A DNA stretch of 64,000 nt from DALYJJ01 sp033763935 (GTDB lineage Bacteria; Acidobacteriota; Terriglobia; Bryobacterales; Bryobacteraceae): NCBI GenBank assembly GCA_033763935.1, contig JANRJO010000057.1, positions 62,001-126,000 of the forward strand. Direction: 5' to 3'. Below, piece by piece: positions 51,831 through 62,815 of this stretch. The position numbers and the translations under genes were made by a program. How positions within the stretch are numbered: position 1 is the first letter of the stretch; the number at the start of each line of letters is the position of its first letter. A model generated the notes under the pieces. It was given only the letters and a program-made list of their open reading frames with translations. It had not been told where the DNA came from and did not search any database.

Positions 51831-54805
51831 CGGAGGCGGATCTTCACGTCGTTGCTCGCCTGCCCGTCGATCCGGATCACCACCATGGCATCGCCCGCGG
51901 GCAACCCGCCCGGCACTTCCACGTTCACCTGGTAAAGCCCTGGGAAGGTGGTCCCGCCGCTGTACAGGACGCGCGCCGGCCGGCCGCCGATCGACACCTC
52001 GGGAGTCGACGCCGTTTCGGGCGGCGCGGGGAAGACCGCGCGGAATGGCCCCAGGCCTGTGCAGTAGATCTCGAGAAACTCGCCCGCCGCCGCGGGACTC
52101 TCCACCGTAGTGATCCCCGTGTTCGCGATGAGGACCGCCCCGTAATTGGTAGCCGTATCAAAGAAGATGCCGGGATGCACCGTCCGCAGAGGAACCCGAG
52201 CGGCGGTGGAAGCGCCGAGCCGCGTCGTCACCACGACTTCCGCCTCGGCGGCGGCGGGGAGCGTGGAGGGAACCAGGAAATTGATCTGCCGGTCGTTTGC
52301 GTAGGTGAGCAGCGCCGGGATCCCGTTCACGGTCACCTGCGATCCGCCCAGCCGCTCCGGGTATCCGAGTGCAAGCGTGGCCTCCCCCGGCACGCCGGCC
52401 GCCAGGTTCGCTCCGAACACACTCGCAAAGCCGCCCGGCGTCAGGCCGCCGCGGTAGCTGGCGGCGTTCACGACTCCAGGGTCGAGAATCGCCGGCCGGC
52501 CTAGGGCGGTGACAGTGAGGCCGGGTTCGCTCGAGCCTTCGACCGAGGCGAGCAGCTCGTTCAGCGGATTCCCGCCCGGAGTCCAGGTGAAGCGGACCAA
52601 CCCCTGTTCGTCGGACACCGCCGTTGCCGGGTTCGCTTTCCCTCCGGTGGAAGCGGTCACGCGGACAGTCTGGCCAGCGTAGGGAACCCGGTTCACATCG
52701 AGCACACGGAACACGACGGGATTGGCCAGGGGTTGGCCGGCCGTGGCGAGCTGCAGGTCGCCAGACACCGCCGAAACTCGAAGCGAACCCGGCGCGGCGA
52801 GCACCTGCACTTTCGCGACGGCCGTCTCATAGCTATCGTCAATGCGCGCGGTGAGTTCGTCGACGCCGGCCCGCAGACCACGCACCTCGAAGGTGGCGCG
52901 TCGCTGGCCCGCCGGGATGATGACGGCGTCCGGGACCGCCGCCGCGCCGCCCACGGACGAGAGCCGAACAGCGGCCGGCGCAGACACCGGCGAGGAGAGG
53001 GTCACGAACGCGGTAGCGGTCCGCCCGGCGAGGACGCCGCCTGCCGGCGCCAGCGACAACTGGACTCCTCGCAGGAGGGCGGTGTCCATCGACGCCCGCT
53101 CCGAGCTGACTTGCCGGAAATAGGTCTCGAACTCCCGCCGGTACGTTTCGACCTGCTCGAGCTGAGCGGAAGTAGGCGGCGTGCCGGAGGGCGTGACCAG
53201 GACGAACGCGGCGCGGAATCGGCGTTGGGAGACGGTATGGTCCGGGGAGCGCCGTCCCTCCGCCTGTACGATCTCCTCCACCCGCACGTCCCGTCGCTCC
53301 CCATGGAACAGCACACCGCGCAGGGGAGTCTGGCTGTGGGAGCGGGTGCTGTTCACCACCAGGAAGGTGGGCGGTACGTCCTCCGCGGCGCGGAGCCCCA
53401 TCAGGTACTGATCGAGAGGCGAGAACCCCTCCACGGTGCCGGTCGTCTCAAAGCGCGGGAACACGGACGCGCCCCGGTCGAGGATGCGATTCCCTTCCAG
53501 CAGAGAGGCTTCCGAGTTGAAGTTAAAGCCCCAATGGGCGCTTTGGAAGCCGAGTAGGGGACGGGCTGTGGGGCTGAGCGGGTCGCGAATGCTGGCAAAC
53601 GCGAGGAACAGGTGACCCGCTTCGTGCGCCAGGATGCTCAGCGGGGTATCTCCAATGGAGGAGCGCAAGGGAACCAGGCCCCGCGGATTCACCGGGTATT
53701 GGCTGAGGGGGCCCATGTTGATGACGGCCTGAAGGCGCCGCGCGGAGCCGTAGGTAGCGCCGGAATCCACGAGCGCGTCGCCGTAGCCGGTTCGCTCATT
53801 GCGGACTGTAACTTCAAACGCTACAGCACCCTCCCGGGAAGGCATGTTGAAATTGTTGAAGAAAAACAGGTAATCGTAAGCGTCTTCGAAAGATTCGTAG
53901 AAGCGCTGAGCCGCCCGAACAGTGTCCAGCTGCTCTGTCCCGGGGAAGCTCTCCGCCACCGCGCCGCTGAACTCCTCTGTCGAGCCGGCAGTGAAGGAGA
54001 CGACCTTGGTGGTCCCTTGGAGGCGTCCGGGCGCGATTCCCACGACGATGTCCTGGCTACGAATGGTCCCGTAGGCGAACTCGATGCGGCCATCCGGGTA
54101 CAGTCGGACCTGGAAGATCTGGATTCGCCCGGAGCCGAATGAGGAGTACTCGGGGACGCCGTTCCAGGACACTACCAGCCGCTCCGGGGAGGAAAGCACG
54201 CGCAGGTTTCCGGGCGACCGGCTGGGATCGAGGTCGCGGAACAGAGCCGCGATGCGAGGGGGTCCCGCGGCCAGGCGGCCGAGCGTGCGCGAGGCCGAGA
54301 GCGAATCCCCTTCGCCAAACGAAAGATTGCCGTCGGAGTTCAACCAGAAGCTGCGATATGAGGAGCCAAAGAATGGAAATGAAAAGGGAATAGGGACTTC
54401 ACGGCTGTCGTCATCGTCGAGATCGACGGCAGTTCCGGTGACGGCGAGGGCGGCGTCGTAGGTAGCGGCGGAGGTTTCAAAGCTGTATCTGCCGCTCGAG
54501 GCGGGGCGGAAGGTGATGGTGCGCTCGGAGAGGTTGAAATCGTTCCTGCGGGCGACGACGCCGTCGGCGTCCTCCATCACCACGATGTTGCCCTCCGCGC
54601 GGGCCGCGGGCGCTTCGGCGGTCAGGCTGTTGAGACGGCGAGCGCCGCCGGAAGCGGCCAAGCGCGCCCTGGACTGGCGGTGGAGATGAAGCTCTTCGAG
54701 GTGCGTGAGGCCGTGCGTGCCGCAGACCATGGCCTCTTCGCGCGCCCCGGCGGGCGCTGTCAGCATGGCGAGGCCAAGCAAACCCAGGAACTGAGCTCTG
54801 CTCAT
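51827..54805 (-). CDS. Secreted HExxH protein with Solibacter-type C-terminal domain
   Basis: A 992-residue exported protein. The signal peptide (MSRAQFLGLLGLAMLTAPAGA) is followed by beta-rich regions (FFGSSYRSFWLNSDGNLSFGEGD, nidogen-like). A zincin motif HEAGH lies at 394-398 (ILAHEAGHLFLAFA), with FNFNSEASLLEGN downstream. Later come Ig-like repeats (about 610-760) and, from about 770, the C-terminal domain of Solibacter type: VVNAASYRGGLTPGGFASVFGANLA, EIYCTGLGPF and the end GDAMVVIRIDGQASNDVKIRLR. That last domain is typical of Bryobacterales surface proteins. The ATG at 54805 starts the signal peptide; the longer frame to 54919 is not needed. Confidence 0.82.
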   Translation of the reverse strand: MSRAQFLGLLGLAMLTAPAGAREEAMVCGTHGLTHLEELHLHRQSRARLAASGGARRLNSLTAEAPAARAEGNIVVMEDADGVVARRNDFNLSERTITFRPASSGRYSFETSAATYDAALAVTGTAVDLDDDDSREVPIPFSFPFFGSSYRSFWLNSDGNLSFGEGDSLSASRTLGRLAAGPPRIAALFRDLDPSRSPGNLRVLSSPERLVVSWNGVPEYSSFGSGRIQIFQVRLYPDGRIEFAYGTIRSQDIVVGIAPGRLQGTTKVVSFTAGSTEEFSGAVAESFPGTEQLDTVRAAQRFYESFEDAYDYLFFFNNFNMPSREGAVAFEVTVRNERTGYGDALVDSGATYGSARRLQAVINMGPLSQYPVNPRGLVPLRSSIGDTPLSILAHEAGHLFLAFASIRDPLSPTARPLLGFQSAHWGFNFNSEASLLEGNRILDRGASVFPRFETTGTVEGFSPLDQYLMGLRAAEDVPPTFLVVNSTRSHSQTPLRGVLFHGERRDVRVEEIVQAEGRRSPDHTVSQRRFRAAFVLVTPSGTPPTSAQLEQVETYRREFETYFRQVSSERASMDTALLRGVQLSLAPAGGVLAGRTATAFVTLSSPVSAPAAVRLSSVGGAAAVPDAVIIPAGQRRATFEVRGLRAGVDELTARIDDSYETAVAKVQVLAAPGSLRVSAVSGDLQLATAGQPLANPVVFRVLDVNRVPYAGQTVRVTASTGGKANPATAVSDEQGLVRFTWTPGGNPLNELLASVEGSSEPGLTVTALGRPAILDPGVVNAASYRGGLTPGGFASVFGANLAAGVPGEATLALGYPERLGGSQVTVNGIPALLTYANDRQINFLVPSTLPAAAEAEVVVTTRLGASTAARVPLRTVHPGIFFDTATNYGAVLIANTGITTVESPAAAGEFLEIYCTGLGPFRAVFPAPPETASTPEVSIGGRPARVLYSGGTTFPGLYQVNVEVPGGLPAGDAMVVIRIDGQASNDVKIRLR

Positions 54806-54861
54806 GAGCGTACAACCATAAGCGACCATTGTAAGATAGCGCCTGAAAGGGGAATTGGCTC

Positions 54862-55728
54862 TTGGCCTTCTGTACGAACTGCGGTGCAAAAGTGTTGGAC
54901 GATGCGAGGTTCTGTCCAAGTTGCGGGACGGCTCTCGGAACGGCTGCAGGAGGCTTTGCGGCCGCTCCGGCGCTGGTCAGCCAGCCGCTGGATTTCACGA
55001 TCCAGGGGGACAACCTGCAGATTGTGCGGGTACGGCTTCAGCCGGGGCAGGAACTGATCGCCGAAGGCGGCAAGATGCTCTACAAAACGCCCTCGGTGGA
55101 ATGGGAGACGCGCATGAGCGGCAACTCGCTCGGCGAGAAGCTCTGGGGCGCCGTGAAGCGCAAGCTGATGGGTGAGAGCCTGTTCCTGACCTACTTCCGG
55201 ACGCGGGCAGCGGGAGAGGTAGGCTTTGCCGGCAATTATCCGGGGCGTGTGCAGCACTTCCACCTCGCGGCCGGGCAGTCCATCCTGGTGCAACGCGACA
55301 GCTTTCTCTTCGCCCAGAGTACGGTGACGCTGAACATTGCCTTGGTGAAGAAGCTCGGGGCGGGGTTCTTCGGAGGCGAGGGCTTCATCCTGGAGAAGCT
55401 CACCGGGCCGGGTGACGTGTTTATCCACGGAGGCGGCGATTTCGTGGAGTTCAACCTGGGGCCGGGCGAAGCCCTGCAGGTAGACACCGGCTGCATTGTC
55501 GCCTTCGACGAGTCCGTGAGCTACGACATCCAGTTTGTCGGGGGGATCAAGACCGCGATTTTCGGCGGGGAAGGGCTTTTCCTTGCCACACTGAACGGTC
55601 CCGGGCGCGCGATTGTGCAGTCGATGACGCTCGAGAAGCTGCGGCGGGAGCTGACTCCGGCTGCTACAGGTGGCGACGAGCGCAGCCCATTGGGGGCCTT
55701 GGGCGGTCTCTTTTCAAGCGAGGACTAA
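54862..55728 (+). CDS. AIM24/TIGR00266-family protein with N-terminal zinc ribbon
   Basis: A 288-residue protein. A zinc ribbon opens it: CTNC at 4-7 and CPSC at 18-21. Then a Gly/Ala linker, and an AIM24-type beta-fold from about 45 (FTIQGDNLQIVRVRLQPGQELIAEGGKMLYKTPSVEWET, RVQHFHLAAGQSILVQRDSFLF, EKLTGPGDVFIHGGGDFVEFNLGPGEALQVDTGCIVAFDESVSYDIQFVGG). AIM24 proteins are widespread and of unsettled function; the yeast member acts in mitochondrial membrane organisation. Start TTG at 54862, with AAAGGGG upstream. Divergent from the HExxH gene, 56 bases between. Confidence 0.88.
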   Translation: MAFCTNCGAKVLDDARFCPSCGTALGTAAGGFAAAPALVSQPLDFTIQGDNLQIVRVRLQPGQELIAEGGKMLYKTPSVEWETRMSGNSLGEKLWGAVKRKLMGESLFLTYFRTRAAGEVGFAGNYPGRVQHFHLAAGQSILVQRDSFLFAQSTVTLNIALVKKLGAGFFGGEGFILEKLTGPGDVFIHGGGDFVEFNLGPGEALQVDTGCIVAFDESVSYDIQFVGGIKTAIFGGEGLFLATLNGPGRAIVQSMTLEKLRRELTPAATGGDERSPLGALGGLFSSED

Positions 55729-55807
55729 GTAAGAAAGACCTACTGTTGGCGGCGGCGCTTGCCGATACAGATGAGCAGGGGTGTGTAGCGCACCCAGCGG
55801 CTGACAC

Positions 55808-56950
55808 GTGTCGGTAGACAACAACGGTAACGGGGTGCGAACGGGCGGGCAGGAGGATATCTCCCGCCTGAAGGACCACTTCCTGGCCAGCCTGAATCAC
55901 GAAATCCGTACTCCGCTTACGGGCATTCTGGGGATGACGGATCTCTTGCTCGAGACGGGTCTATCCGAGGAACAGAAGGAGTATGTCCTGGCCGCACGGG
56001 GTTGCGCCGACGGTTTGCTGGACAGCCTGAACGCGCTTCTCGAGTACTCGACGCTCTCTGCCGGCGATGTGCGGCTGGAAGACGAAGAGTTTCACATCGC
56101 CTCGCTGCTCGAAGAGACGGTTCGCGAGTTTCAGGTGCGGGCGGAGGCGAAAGGACTGCGTTTCGTCTACCTGCCCCATGCCAACCTGTCCCGGATCACT
56201 ACCGGCGACAGCCCGCGTGTGCGGCAGATCCTCCGGCAGCTGTTGAGCAATGCGGTGAAGTTCACGATGGTAGGCGAGGTGGAGGTAATGGCCGCGTGCC
56301 GCGGGAGCCGGCTGGAGGTCTCCGTCCGGGATACCGGGATTGGGGTCTCGCCGGAGGACCTGAGCCGGATCTTTGATTCCTTTCGGCAGTTGGAGAGCGG
56401 CCTGTCGCGGCGTTATGCCGGCCTGGGCCTGGGCCTGGCCCTGGCACAGAAGCTCACGGTGCTATTGGGGGGCGAGATTCGCGCGTCCAGCACGCTGGGC
56501 GTGGGCAGCCAGTTTCAGTTCTGGATTCCGATCCGGCAGAGCGAGCACGACGGGGCGCCGGCGGCGCCTCCGCGCCCGCGACATCTGCCGAGACGTGTTC
56601 TGGTGGTGGAGGACAATCGGCTGGCGCAGACCGTGATCCGGCACGTGCTGCACAAGAGGAAGTACCAGGTGGAGTGCGTGGGGAGCGGAGAAGAAGCGCT
56701 CGATGTGCTCCGCGCCGAGCAGGTCGGGTTGGTGCTGATGGATCTGCAGATGCCGGGGATGACCGGCATTGAGGCGGCGGTGCGCGTGCAGCAACTGCCG
56801 AACGGCCAGGGCGTTCCCATTCTTGCCCTCACGGCCAATGCCTCCGACGACTACCGGATTCGCTGCCGGGAGGCGGGCATGAAGGAGTTCCTGTCGAAGC
56901 CCATCCAGCCCGAGGAACTTCTGCGGGCGGTGGGGCGTCACTTACCGTAG
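55808..56950 (+). CDS. Soluble hybrid histidine kinase with C-terminal receiver
   Basis: A 380-residue hybrid kinase without membrane or sensor domain. HisKA at about 17-85 has His31 (FLASLNHEIRTPLTGIL); HATPase follows (N-box QILRQLLSNAVKFT, G1 DTGIGV, G2 GLGLGLAL). The receiver (about 263-380) has the acidic pair in VVEDN, phospho-acceptor Asp312 in LMDLQMPG, Thr in LTANA and Lys in SKPI. No PAS, GAF or transmembrane segment is seen, so its input must come from a partner protein. No HPt or response regulator gene is adjacent. Start GTG at 55808. It precedes secA by 66 bases. Confidence 0.9.
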   Translation: MSVDNNGNGVRTGGQEDISRLKDHFLASLNHEIRTPLTGILGMTDLLLETGLSEEQKEYVLAARGCADGLLDSLNALLEYSTLSAGDVRLEDEEFHIASLLEETVREFQVRAEAKGLRFVYLPHANLSRITTGDSPRVRQILRQLLSNAVKFTMVGEVEVMAACRGSRLEVSVRDTGIGVSPEDLSRIFDSFRQLESGLSRRYAGLGLGLALAQKLTVLLGGEIRASSTLGVGSQFQFWIPIRQSEHDGAPAAPPRPRHLPRRVLVVEDNRLAQTVIRHVLHKRKYQVECVGSGEEALDVLRAEQVGLVLMDLQMPGMTGIEAAVRVQQLPNGQGVPILALTANASDDYRIRCREAGMKEFLSKPIQPEELLRAVGRHLP

Positions 56951-57016
56951 CGTCCAGCCACGTTTCGTGAAGGGGAAAGGCGGGACCCCTGCGGTAGAAT
57001 AAAGATAGCTCCTGCC

Positions 57017-59877
<2,861 letters not shown>

Positions 59878-59896
<19 letters not shown>

Positions 59897-60780
59897 GAGT
59901 TCTGGCGCTGGCCGCGGCTTCCTTCGGCGCGGTCCTGCCCGAGCGGGTAGGCACGGCGACGAAGACTCCCGGAGCGCCGGTTGAGACGCCAGGGGCTTTC
60001 GAATCCGAAGTCGGCCTGGTCGAGGCGGAACAGGCCGGCTACGGCCGCCTGACGGTTTCCGCCTGGAAATTCAAAGACTCCACCGGGGCCTACAGCTTCT
60101 ACCTGGCAAGGCGCGGCGCGGGCGGCCAGTGGCAGCAGGCAGGCAACTATGTGCTTTGTTTTGAAGGAGGTAGGCTGCGAGGAGCCGATCTTGAGGCCCT
60201 GATTAAGGGACTGCCGGGCCGCACGGATGATCCGCTGCCCACGCTGCCGGGCTTCTTGCCGGAACAGAGCAAAGTGGCCGGTTCGGAGCAGTTTGTGATC
60301 GGTCCGGCCGGGCTGGCGGCGTCGGAACCTCGCCTGGACGCCTCCCTTGCGCTCTTCGATCTGGGGACGGAGGTCCAACTGGCGGCGTATGAGGGGGGTG
60401 TGACCCTGGCGCTGATGGCCTTTCCTACGCCTCAGATCGCCCGCCAGCGGCTCCCTGAGATCGAGAAGGTTCCCGGGGCTACCGTCCGGCGGTCGGGACC
60501 GCTGGTGGCCGTCGCATTCGGCACTCCCGCGGCGGCGACGGCGATCGCAGACGCCGTAAAATACGAGGCCTCGGTCTCCTGGAATCAGCCGACGAAGGAC
60601 TACTTCAGCGGCAACGTCGCGGACATGCTCATCGGTATCTTCAAGCTAACAGGCTACATTCTCGTGTTCTGTATTGGTGCGGGCCTGTTCGTGCTGGGAA
60701 TGCGCCGGCTGGGTCGTTGGCTGAGTGGCAGTCCAAATGCTGTAGAGCCGATGATTGTGCTCGATCTCAAAGACAAATAA
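59878..60780 (+). CDS. DUF6599-like exported/anchored protein
   Basis: A 300-residue protein whose start overlaps the end of secA by 19 bases. The N-terminus is a signal peptide (MLRLSLGVLALAAASFGA); an in-frame ATG at 59845 would add a basic n-region and cannot be excluded. The mature part (YGRLTVSAWKFKDSTGAYSFYLARR, LPGFLPEQSKVAGSEQFVIGP) is beta-rich and resembles DUF6599-type proteins; this name is tentative. A C-terminal membrane helix (MLIGIFKLTGYILVFCIGAGLFVLG) with a basic MRRLGRW after it anchors the protein with the tail inside. Probably co-transcribed with secA. Confidence 0.68.
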
Positions 60781-60801
60781 CTGGCCAGTTATCTTGATCT
60801 T

Positions 60802-60929
60802 GGACCGAAACAGATCGGTCCGCGAGGGCTTGCGGGCGGCCGACGCGGAAGAGGCGCTTGTGATGGAAGGATAGGTAAGGCCTTTGTTCATAAGGAATTA
60901 CGAACAAGACAAGCGCCTCGGCTTTTTTT
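60802..60929 (+). terminator. Structured 3' region ending in a long-loop terminator
   Basis: First hairpin: GGACCGA (60802-60808) with TCGGTCC (60815-60821), exact. Then GAGGCGCTTGT (60851-60861) pairs exactly with ACAAGCGCCTC (60909-60919) over an 11-base stem, followed by GGC and seven T's (60923-60929). Between the arms lies a further weak stem, TTGTTC/GAACAA. The stem plus T-run should end the secA/DUF6599 transcript; the nested structure is more elaborate than usual. Confidence 0.7.
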
Positions 60930-60930
60930 C

Positions 60931-60960
60931 TTGACTTGCCCTCCTCGGAAGCCCTAACAT
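60931..60960 (+). promoter_or_regulatory. Sigma-70-type promoter in the secA-rnj gap
   Basis: TTGACT (60931-60936), 18 bases, TAACAT (60955-60960), starting two bases after the preceding terminator's T-run. It would begin a transcript near 60967 that is either a small RNA or the RNase J leader. Confidence 0.6.
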
Positions 60961-60966
60961 CCAATC

Positions 60967-61079
60967 ACAACGGTTTTGACGGGGTTGCGATTCCGTCGAA
61001 TCTGATTCTCCCATGAACATCACCCTGGCGATCCCAGGGGTTTACGAAATGCTCACCTCCGGGTGAGCATTTTCGTTTT
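60967..61079 (+). ncRNA. Candidate small RNA or attenuator leader before RNase J
   Basis: Between the promoter and 61079 are three hairpins: GACGG (60978-60982)/CCGTC (60993-60997); CCCTGG (61023-61028)/CCAGGG (61034-61039); and an exact 11-pair stem AAATGCTCACC (61047-61057)/GGTGAGCATTT (61062-61072) with loop TCCG, followed by CGTTTTC. The last is a good terminator. No reading frame is evident. The RNA would be about 113 bases, ending 68 bases before the rnj start. It matches no RNA family I can recognise by eye. Confidence 0.55.
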
Positions 61080-61147
61080 CGCGGGGGCCGCCGCCATAGC
61101 CCTGTTATGTAAGAGTGTGCGGTCACGAATGGTAACCTGTTCTGTAG

Positions 61148-62815
61148 ATGGATCGAAAGCTGCAAGTCATACCGCTCGGTGGTTTAGGCGAGTTCGGAAT
61201 GAACTCGATGGCGATTCGCTATGGCGACGACATTATCGTGATCGACGCCGGCATGATGTTTCCTGAGGCGGAACTGTTAGGCGTCGACATCGTCACTCCC
61301 GACTTCAGCTATCTAATAGAAAACGCCCAACATGTTCGGGCTTTGCTGCTGACCCACGGGCACGAGGACCACATTGGGGGCGTGCCTTTCCTGCTGGCGG
61401 AGTTGAATGTACCCGTATACGGGACTCCTTTCACCCTGGCACTCGTAGAGCGGCGGCTGGAAGAGCACGAGCTGCTCGATTCAGTGAAGCTGAATCGGGT
61501 GAAGGCAGGACAGAAAATTGAAATCGGCCCCTTCCAGGTTGAGTTCATCAACGTCACGCACTCGATTGTGAGCTCGGTAGCCTTGGCGGTGACTACCCCC
61601 CTCGGCGTGATCATCCATACGGGCGACTTCAAGGTGGACCCGACGCCGACCGACAACGAGTTGTTCGATCTGCACACCTTAGCCGAATACGGCAAACGCG
61701 GCGTTCTCTTGCTCCTGTCGGATTCGACGAACGTTGACCGTTCCGGATACACCGAGAGCGAGCGGGCGGTGATCCCGCGCTTTGAGGATATTTTCAACCG
61801 GGCCGAGCGAAGGTTGATCGTCAGCTGTTTCAGCTCGTCGGTACACCGGCTGCAGCTGATTCTGGACATGGCGGCGGAGTACGGGCGGAAGGTGGCATTT
61901 CTGGGGCGGAGCATGCTCTCGAATACGGAGATCGCTCACGGCCTGGGCCTGCTTCACATTCCCGACGGTATCCTACTGCGCCCGCAGGACATCATGTCCA
62001 CCTCGCCGGAAAAGGTGGTGGCGGTGGTGAGCGGGACGCAGGGCGAGCCGATGTCGGCGATGTCGCGCGTGGCCGTGGACAATCACAAGAGCCTTTCGAT
62101 TGAAAAAGGCGACACATTTGTGCTGAGTTCCCGGATTATTCCCGGAAATGAGAAGCCGATTTTCCGGATGATTAACCACGTCAGCCGGCGCGGCGCGGAG
62201 GTGGTGTACGGGTCAATGAATCCTCCGGTGCACGTCTCCGGACACGGGAGCGCGGAGGAGCTGCGGCTGGTGCTGAACCTGGTGCGGCCGCGGTACTTCG
62301 TACCGATCCACGGGGAGTACCGGCAGTTGGCGAAGCACGTTTCGCTGGCGCAGCACCTGAGCAACGTCGGTCTCGAGGAAAGTTTCGTGCTCGAGACCGG
62401 TCAGACGCTCGAGATCGACCGGCACGGAGCGCGCCGCGGGCAGAACGTGGCCGTCGGCCGTCTCTGTATCGACAGCGGCTCGGTGGACGAGATTGTCGAA
62501 GACATCGTGATTCGCGACCGCCGGCATCTCTCCGAGGATGGCTTTGTGCTGCCGATTATCGCCATCAACAAGCAGACCGGCAAGGCCGAGGGTCTACCTG
62601 AGATCGTCAGCCGAGGATTCATGGGCGGCGACGGGTCCTCGGAGCTGATGCAACAGGCGCGGCAGACGGTGGTGAAGACGCTCGAGACCTCGAGCGCGGA
62701 AGAACGCACGGATTGGGGCGTGATGCAGGAAAAGATTCGGGTGGATCTCAAGCGCTTTCTGTCGAAGCAAACCCAGCGCCGGCCGCTGATCATGCCGGTC
62801 ATTCTTGAGGTATGA
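61148..62815 (+). CDS. rnj: Ribonuclease J
   Basis: Metallo-beta-lactamase/beta-CASP endo- and 5'-exoribonuclease of mRNA decay and rRNA maturation. The 555-residue protein shows the catalytic LLTHGHEDHIGG motif, VIIHTGDFKVD, SDSTNVDRSGYTESE, the beta-CASP block ISTSPEKVVAVVSGTQGEPMSAM-like MSTSPEKVVAVVSG, HVSGHGSAEELRLVLNLVRPRYFVPIHGEYRQL, and the C-terminal domain. Only one copy is seen here. The ATG at 61148 is the family start. A structured leader with a strong terminator lies 68 bases upstream. The stop overlaps the convergent ABC-F gene by 17 bases. Confidence 0.96.
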   Translation: MDRKLQVIPLGGLGEFGMNSMAIRYGDDIIVIDAGMMFPEAELLGVDIVTPDFSYLIENAQHVRALLLTHGHEDHIGGVPFLLAELNVPVYGTPFTLALVERRLEEHELLDSVKLNRVKAGQKIEIGPFQVEFINVTHSIVSSVALAVTTPLGVIIHTGDFKVDPTPTDNELFDLHTLAEYGKRGVLLLLSDSTNVDRSGYTESERAVIPRFEDIFNRAERRLIVSCFSSSVHRLQLILDMAAEYGRKVAFLGRSMLSNTEIAHGLGLLHIPDGILLRPQDIMSTSPEKVVAVVSGTQGEPMSAMSRVAVDNHKSLSIEKGDTFVLSSRIIPGNEKPIFRMINHVSRRGAEVVYGSMNPPVHVSGHGSAEELRLVLNLVRPRYFVPIHGEYRQLAKHVSLAQHLSNVGLEESFVLETGQTLEIDRHGARRGQNVAVGRLCIDSGSVDEIVEDIVIRDRRHLSEDGFVLPIIAINKQTGKAEGLPEIVSRGFMGGDGSSELMQQARQTVVKTLETSSAEERTDWGVMQEKIRVDLKRFLSKQTQRRPLIMPVILEV

